A stretch of DNA of 10,203 nt, from NCBI GenBank assembly GCA_946061495.1, contig CAMGSV010000081.1:1-10203 (forward strand). Direction: 5' to 3'. The notes beneath the pieces were generated by a model. It worked only from the letters and a program-made list of their open reading frames with translations. It did no database searches and was not told the DNA's origin. The translations under genes and the position numbers were made by a program. Source of the stretch: an uncultured Spirochaetales bacterium. GTDB taxonomy: Bacteria; Spirochaetota; Spirochaetia; Treponematales; Treponemataceae. Shown here piece by piece: positions 6,225 through 10,203 of the stretch (positions within the stretch are counted from its first letter, which is position 1; every line of letters begins with the position of its first letter).

Positions 6225-6971
6225 TTAGTTTGTTTCTGCCTTTGACATCTTGTGGTGTAGCAAAAGCAGGTTATACCAAATGTACGGCAAAAAAAGGAAT
6301 ATCTTTAATGGATTATGTAGGACCTCAACCCAAAATTCCAGTCCCCTGTCAAAGGTAGCAGGAGATATTCGTTTTGTGCGTTTTGCAAAGATATTGATGA
6401 TATCCTTGTTGTAAAGAAAGAGGCTGGAGGAAAAGTTGTTCCTCCGGTTATAGGCCCAGAGGTCCTTTTCTTGCACACCATCTCCCACCAGAACAAAAGA
6501 AGGGGTGGCCTTGTACATGGCGGATATGATGTCCTTTTCCATATCCTTTGGATAGTGGCCCACATATCGTCCCACCAGTCGAATGTTTCTGAAGGTGGTT
6601 CGGACATTTTTCTCTGCCTTTGCCAGAGCCCGCTTTCGGCCTCCAAAGATATAGAGACTCTTGTAGTGACTGTCAAGCAGTGAGAGACAGGAAATGATGG
6701 TGGAAAAAGGGTTGTATCTGAAGGGTGTGTCAAGCTGAAGGAATTTGGTGCCCTTTATGATGCTGGATGAAACTGGCAGAACAAGCTCCGCATTCAGCAG
6801 GCACTCTCTGAATTTGATATTGCGGCGTGCTTTCAGCAAATCCCAGATGGTGAGAAAGACAATCTGCTTTGTTCCCGGCCGCTCCAAAAGGGCCAGCAAC
6901 TCATCAGCCAGCTTTTCCGGGGGAAGAATGTCGATCGGAACATTCAAGAGTTCGATGCGCTTGATTGCCAT
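6225..6971 (-). CDS. WecG/TagA/CpsF (GT26)-like protein with degenerate active site
   Basis: The product is 248 aa, the normal size of GT26 enzymes, which transfer N-acetylmannosamine-type sugars to lipid-linked acceptors in cell-surface polymer synthesis. The order of conserved blocks is kept: LLNVPIDILP near the N terminus, FLTIWDLLKA at 39-48, AELVLPVSSSIIKG at 61-74, LYIFGG at 106-111, FVLVGDGVQEKDLW at 159-172, and a C-terminal RGLEFWVEVLHNPLKI followed by a hydrophobic, basic tail suited to membrane contact. Key residues are changed. The usual DG after the LxLP strand is VS (67-68), the Asn of the T-x-N motif is W43, and G-x-P-x-Q-E reads GDGVQE. Catalysis by the standard mechanism is therefore doubtful. 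ATG 6971 has GGAG 8 nt upstream and lies 28 nt inside rsmE, so translation is probably coupled to rsmE. Confidence 0.75.
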   Translation of the reverse strand: MAIKRIELLNVPIDILPPEKLADELLALLERPGTKQIVFLTIWDLLKARRNIKFRECLLNAELVLPVSSSIIKGTKFLQLDTPFRYNPFSTIISCLSLLDSHYKSLYIFGGRKRALAKAEKNVRTTFRNIRLVGRYVGHYPKDMEKDIISAMYKATPSFVLVGDGVQEKDLWAYNRRNNFSSSLFLYNKDIINIFAKRTKRISPATFDRGLEFWVEVLHNPLKIFLFLPYIWYNLLLLHHKMSKAETN

Positions 6972-7750
6972 AATTGTCTCTCCGTCAATAAATTTTGCAT
7001 AACTGCCAGACCGTAGAGGGCGGCTGTTTCTGCCCGTAGTATGTTTGTGTCTAGGTGTACTGGAATAAATCCTGCATCCACAAGGAGTTGTATCTCATTG
7101 CTTGTAATGCCGCCCTCGCAGCCTACCACCAGGCCCGCCACACTCGGTGCAGGAATATCCAGTGCCTGATGAAAGGCTCTGGTGCTCTGATTCCTTTCGT
7201 ACAGTAGTACACCGCAGGAGGCTTCTCCGCAAGAATCTTTCCATAAATTCAAGGCTTCCGTCAAGTTGCAGGGGGTGGAAATTTTTGTCTCCACAGGAGA
7301 ACCGCTTTGCTGGCGGGCCTCACGGATGATTCTTTCCCATCGGTCTGCCCGCTGGTGGACGGCTTCCTTCTGGCAGGTGGCTCCCACAATGGGCAGAATG
7401 TGTGCAACACCCAGCTCTGTAGCCTGTCGGACAATCAGATCCATCTTCTGGGCTTTGGGAATGAACTGAAGGAGCCATAGGGGGAGGCGGTGGTCGCCAG
7501 CTGATTCCTCCAGCTCTGCCGCCGTGACCCCCGTCTCCCGGGTTTCATCTTCTTGGCAGACCGAAAGACTGATGCTACGACTTGAAATGGTGGTGACCGT
7601 CATGGTTTGCAAATCACCGGAAGGCACCCGTACGTGGATTGTGTCCCCCGGTCTTAGTCGTAGCACGTGATGCAGGTATCGGAAATCCTTGCCAGTGAGG
7701 GTAAGGGTCCCTCTGCTGTCCGGCATGGATGGTGCTATGAATTGGCGCAT
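6944..7750 (-). CDS. rsmE: 16S rRNA m3U1498 methyltransferase RsmE
   Basis: The product is 268 aa, slightly longer than E. coli RsmE. RsmE methylates N3 of U1498 in 16S rRNA within the assembled small subunit, using S-adenosylmethionine. Residues 1-70 form the PUA-like N-terminal domain (FRYLHHVLRLRPGD at 23-36). The SPOUT methyltransferase domain follows, with KAQKMDLIVRQATELGV (99-115), REARQQS (143-149), VGCEGGITSNE (209-219) and the cofactor-binding ILRAETAA (237-244). The usual GPEGG reads GCEGG, a mild deviation; otherwise the site looks intact. A charged insertion at about 66-90 explains the extra length. The ATG shares one base with the stop of the protease gene (TAATG) and no good Shine-Dalgarno is seen, so termination-reinitiation is the likely mode of translation. 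Confidence 0.93.
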   Translation of the reverse strand: MRQFIAPSMPDSRGTLTLTGKDFRYLHHVLRLRPGDTIHVRVPSGDLQTMTVTTISSRSISLSVCQEDETRETGVTAAELEESAGDHRLPLWLLQFIPKAQKMDLIVRQATELGVAHILPIVGATCQKEAVHQRADRWERIIREARQQSGSPVETKISTPCNLTEALNLWKDSCGEASCGVLLYERNQSTRAFHQALDIPAPSVAGLVVGCEGGITSNEIQLLVDAGFIPVHLDTNILRAETAALYGLAVMQNLLTERQLWQSSASNS

Positions 7751-9267
7751 TACTGGCCTGCGGCGGCCAGCTCTTCTCCCGCTTCTGCTCGTTCTGCCTC
7801 TTGCTGGAGTTCCTTCAAGGTTTTGGCCTCTGCCACCAGCTTTTCAAAGTCCTGCTTCTGGACGACCTCAAGGGCGGCGTTCAGCTGGAGGTCAAAGTCC
7901 AGGTCGTAGAGTCGTGGCTCCCGAACCTTATCGGCCTCCAGTCGGATGAGGCGACGCAAGAGCCGTTCCTCCATGGGATACGTCTTGTGCAACTCCTTGG
8001 CCAGCTGTGCAATATCCTGCTCGCTGATATTCTTGTTGGTGACCCGCTTTGCCAACACCTCGTCCTCCATGAACTTGATGTAGGCCTCCTGCTCCTGCTC
8101 TGTCAGCTCTGGATAGGCCACCTCCATGTCTGGCGGAATACCAATCTTGTCGATGTTGGTGTCGGTGGGGGTGTAGTACCTGGCAGTGGTGAGTTTGATG
8201 CCATCAGTGGCAGAAAGGGCCAAGGGCTTTTGCACGGAGCCTTTTCCGTAGGTCCGCTCTCCCACCAGGTAGGCCAGGTGGTTGTCCTTCATTGCACCAG
8301 CTAAAATCTCGGAGGCACTGGCAGATCCCTGGTTAATGAGCACCACGATAGGAATATCCTTGGGCATGGTAGTTTGCTTGGGTGAGGCGGTGTACATGAA
8401 GTTCTCGTAGGTGAGGCGACTCTTGGTGGAGACGATGGGGCCCTTGTCGATAAATTTGTCCGCCACCTCCACCACGCTGGTAATGAGGCCTCCGGGATTG
8501 TTCCGCAAATCGATGATGAGGCTGGAGAAATTGGCCTTCTGGAAGGAGTCCAGGGCCTCCTGAACACGTTGTGGTGTCTGGGGAGTGAACTCGATGATGC
8601 GCAGGTAGCCGGTCGCTCCAATCATGGCAAACTTGACGGTGGGCACCTCAATCAAGGCACGCTCCAGGGTGACGGGAAATTCCATGGTCTCGCCGCGACG
8701 GATCACCAGATCAACGGTGGTGCCAATTTCGCCTCGCAGCAGGTTCAGCACCTCGTCCATGGTGATGGTGGAGGTGTCTGTTTCGTTGATGGAGATAATT
8801 TTGTCCTGGGGCTGGATGCCTGCCAAGTAGCCGGGAGTGTCCTCCATGGGATGGGATACCTCCACATAGGCTGGCTTTTCCGGGGTGGACTCCACTGCCT
8901 TGGTGATTTGCAGTCCCACTCCGCCAAAATTACCAGAGGTGGTGTCGGTAATATCCCTGGTCATGGAAAGATCCATGTAGGTGGTGTAGGGATCCTCCAG
9001 TGAGTCCATGAGTCCCTTCATGGCGCCCTGATAAAGAATTTCAGGATCTACCTCATCCACGTAATTTCGATGGACAAAATCAAAAACACTTCCTAACATG
9101 TCTATGTACTGGCGTTTTTTTGCATTGTAAGAGGCATTGTCGTCAGATTTTGGTGCAGTCTGAGAAAAAACGCTGACTGTAGGAAGAAACACTAAAACAA
9201 GGGAAATCAATACAATGAGCAGTGTGCCTGCCCAGAATTTTTTTTCATTTTTTACAGAGTGTATCAT
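7750..9267 (-). CDS. C-terminal processing peptidase, S41 family (CtpA/Prc-like)
   Basis: The product is 505 aa. Residues 1-36 are a basic start, a hydrophobic stretch (15-33) and a possible signal-peptidase site near SVFSQ; it may instead stay as a membrane anchor. A PDZ domain follows at about 110-200 and the S41 catalytic core at about 205-385. The catalytic pair is visible: S317 in GSASASE (314-320) and K342 in YGKGSVQ, 25 residues apart as in plant D1 protease. Such enzymes cleave exported proteins at nonpolar C termini in the periplasm. Residues 386-505 are an additional charged, helical tail with an Ala/Glu-rich end. The gene heads the operon with rsmE, the GT26-like gene and the AAA+ gene. 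No Shine-Dalgarno precedes ATG 9267; the predicted promoter places the transcript start at or one base before the ATG. Confidence 0.93.
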   Translation of the reverse strand: MIHSVKNEKKFWAGTLLIVLISLVLVFLPTVSVFSQTAPKSDDNASYNAKKRQYIDMLGSVFDFVHRNYVDEVDPEILYQGAMKGLMDSLEDPYTTYMDLSMTRDITDTTSGNFGGVGLQITKAVESTPEKPAYVEVSHPMEDTPGYLAGIQPQDKIISINETDTSTITMDEVLNLLRGEIGTTVDLVIRRGETMEFPVTLERALIEVPTVKFAMIGATGYLRIIEFTPQTPQRVQEALDSFQKANFSSLIIDLRNNPGGLITSVVEVADKFIDKGPIVSTKSRLTYENFMYTASPKQTTMPKDIPIVVLINQGSASASEILAGAMKDNHLAYLVGERTYGKGSVQKPLALSATDGIKLTTARYYTPTDTNIDKIGIPPDMEVAYPELTEQEQEAYIKFMEDEVLAKRVTNKNISEQDIAQLAKELHKTYPMEERLLRRLIRLEADKVREPRLYDLDFDLQLNAALEVVQKQDFEKLVAEAKTLKELQQEAERAEAGEELAAAGQ

Positions 9268-9274
9268 GGCATTT

Positions 9275-9302
9275 ATTGTACTTTACTAAGAAACTTTGTC
9301 AA
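9275..9302 (-). promoter_or_regulatory. Strong sigma-70-type promoter of the protease-rsmE operon
   Basis: On the minus strand a perfect TTGACA (9297-9302) and TACAAT (9275-9280) are 16 nt apart. The start point, normally about 7 nt after the -10, falls near 9268, directly before ATG 9267. A second partly overlapping -35-like TTGACT lies at 9302-9307. Confidence 0.65.
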
Positions 9303-9459
9303 GTCAAATATTTTAGGTATAAGAGATACGGTAACTTGTAAAATATAATTCCCCGCAAAAAAGGGTTCCAGCTACTGCAGAAGGAAAACTGCAAGAATGT
9401 TTCAAGGAACATCCTGAATCGTGATTTTGAGAGTGGCGAGCCATTGAAAATAAAAATTT

Positions 9460-9591
9460 GAAAGCGGCTACGATGCCGTGCTGAAATCAGGCCTGATTTC
9501 ATAGGAGGAAACCAAGAAACTTATTGAGGATTTTATTGATTATTACAATAATGAATGCATTCGACAAAATCTTGGGTGGAAAACTTCATAA
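9460..9591 (+). pseudogene. IS3-family transposase remnant (C-terminal end)
   Basis: Reading from 9460 gives the end of an IS3-type OrfB integrase: YDAVLKSGLIS, an in-frame TAG at 9502, then EETKKLIEDFIDYYNNECI continuing to RQNLGWKTS and a TAA at 9589. The KSE...EE...I.-Y-I-x-Y-Y-N-N-x-R-I...LGWK pattern is the hallmark of the C terminus of these transposases. Upstream the frame is closed by stops within a few codons, and the DDE catalytic region is missing, so the gene is long dead. Bases 9340-9459 between it and the protease promoter hold nothing I can identify with confidence. Confidence 0.65.
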
Positions 9592-9609
9592 GGAGATAGT
9601 TGCTTAAAC

Positions 9610-9634
9610 TGTCCTGAAATTTGGGGTCACTTCA
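9610..9634 (+). repeat. IS3-type terminal inverted repeat (single surviving copy)
   Basis: The 25 bases beginning TGTCCTGAAA and ending TCACTTCA carry the central GGGG and terminal TGTCC typical of IS3/IS150-group right ends. Only this copy is recognisable here. A weaker resemblance exists at 2-26. Confidence 0.55.
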
Positions 9635-9669
9635 ACATTCCCCATTCTTTCTTTAAAAGAGTTCCCCCT

Positions 9670-9698
9670 TTCACAGTATGGTCCCCCCGTGCTATACT
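9670..9698 (+). promoter_or_regulatory. Strong extended -10 promoter of the DTW gene
   Basis: TTCACA (9670-9675, 5 of 6 consensus bases) and TATACT (9693-9698, 5 of 6) are 17 nt apart, and TGC directly before the -10 forms an extended -10 element. The predicted start point near 9705 lies immediately before GTG 9706. The promoter lies just outside the IS remnant and so probably predates it. Confidence 0.6.
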
Positions 9699-9705
9699 GC
9701 ACCTC

Positions 9706-10203
9706 GTGGCAGAAAAATGTCTTCGTTGCTTCCGTCCCCTGTCCACCTGCTATTGTCCGTACATCACACCGGTGGAAACGGGGGTGAAATTCGTCTTTCT
9801 CATGCATCCAAAGGAGGCCTACCACCAGCACACGGGAACGGGGCGGCTGGCAAGCCTTTCCCTGCCTGACTCAGAAATCATTGTGGGGGTGGACTTCAGT
9901 GAGAATCGCCGCCTGAGCCAGCTGCTGTCGGATTCCCAGTACTTCCCGCTGGTGCTCTATCCCGCAGACGATGCCTACACCGCCCAGTCGCTGGCACTGC
10001 ATCAGGCTCTGGAGCACGGTGGCGGCGGGGAGCGGGAGGGAGTGCAGGCCCTCGGCCAGGCGGCGGCTTCCAAGCGGCTGCTGGTGATTGTGGTGGACGC
10101 CACCTGGTTCTTCGCCAAGAAGATGCTGCGGCTTTCCCCCAACGTGCGGAGCCTGCCAAAGCTGTCCTTCCAGCGGCAGTACCAGTCGGAGTTCACCTTC
10201 AAG
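9706..10203 (+). CDS. DTW-domain tRNA-uridine aminocarboxypropyltransferase-like protein (partial, runs off the window)
   Basis: The visible 166 codons remain open to the last base, so the C terminus is outside. The start shows the cysteine cluster of the family, CLRCFRPLSTCYC at 5-17, which probably binds zinc. Further family landmarks are HPKEAYHQHTGTGRL (34-48), the YPADDA turn (85-90), the name-giving D-x-T-W motif as DATW at 131-134, and LPKLSF at 150-155. DTW proteins of the TapT/YfiP group transfer the aminocarboxypropyl group of S-adenosylmethionine to uridine in tRNA (acp3U). GTG 9706 is chosen because it is the only suitable start just before the cysteine cluster. ATG at 9717 is in another frame. 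No Shine-Dalgarno is visible. The coding sequence is clearly richer in G+C than its surroundings. Confidence 0.85.
   Translation, partial: MAEKCLRCFRPLSTCYCPYITPVETGVKFVFLMHPKEAYHQHTGTGRLASLSLPDSEIIVGVDFSENRRLSQLLSDSQYFPLVLYPADDAYTAQSLALHQALEHGGGGEREGVQALGQAAASKRLLVIVVDATWFFAKKMLRLSPNVRSLPKLSFQRQYQSEFTFK

Larger units (their letters stand above)
9460..9634 (+). mobile_element. Right end of a decayed IS3-family (IS150-like) element
   Basis: The transposase fragment is followed 18 nt later by a 25-bp sequence at 9610-9634 that starts TGTCCTGAAA and ends GGGGTCACTTCA. This matches the style of right terminal repeats of IS150-group elements (its complement begins TGAAGTGACCCC and ends GGACA). 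No matching left repeat is present to the left in this window, so the left part has been deleted or eroded. The remnant separates the divergent protease and DTW genes. Confidence 0.6.

Noticed and set aside
9299..9502. Minus-strand open frame of 67 codons upstream of the protease gene
   Set aside because: It spans the IS remnant antisense and the protease promoter, and its sequence shows no domain.
9604..9831. Minus-strand open frame of 75 codons next to the IS remnant
   Set aside because: It runs across the terminal repeat, the DTW promoter and the DTW cysteine cluster, with no motif of its own.
9896..10202. Minus-strand open frames rich in Ala, Arg and Pro
   Set aside because: They are complements of the G+C-rich DTW gene, whose frame carries clear family motifs.

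Overview
The window looks like an ordinary chromosomal stretch of a spirochaete, most probably a treponeme. Family content suggests this (a STAS protein with a zinc ribbon, a divergent TagA/WecG-like protein, an S41 protease with a long charged tail and a sigma-54-type activator), as does the moderate G+C. No sequence search was possible, so the assignment is an inference of moderate strength.

Left block, minus strand (70-3437): a STAS-domain protein with a C-terminal zinc ribbon is followed by two integral-membrane proteins that overlap by ATGA. Both membrane proteins appear to have three helices, a soluble middle and three more helices. The larger one resembles LptF/LptG permeases, with about 190 residues of helical, TPR-like sequence inserted. 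A strong promoter (TTGACA, 17 nt, TATTAT) flanked by an 11-of-12 inverted repeat sits before the STAS gene.

Middle (3570-5076): a short-chain dehydrogenase/reductase gene and trmJ (tRNA 2'-O-methyltransferase) diverge from a 40-nt gap. The likely promoter of the reductase gene lies inside the start region of trmJ.

Right block, minus strand (5083-9267): a tightly packed four-gene operon runs S41 C-terminal processing protease, rsmE, a degenerate GT26 (WecG/TagA/CpsF) protein, and a sigma-54-activator-like AAA+ protein. The last of these has a pseudo-receiver, an altered GAFTGA loop and no DNA-binding domain. Junctions are a 1-nt overlap, a 28-nt overlap and a 23-nt gap, which suggests cotranscription from the promoter at 9275-9302.

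Right end (9300-10203): between the divergent protease and DTW genes lies the decayed 3' end of an IS3-family insertion sequence with a recognisable terminal repeat. After it comes a strong promoter and the first 166 codons of a DTW-domain tRNA-modifying enzyme that runs off the window. For both the protease and DTW genes the predicted transcription start falls at the start codon and no Shine-Dalgarno is visible, so leaderless mRNAs are possible. There is no CRISPR array, tRNA, rRNA or obvious defence system.
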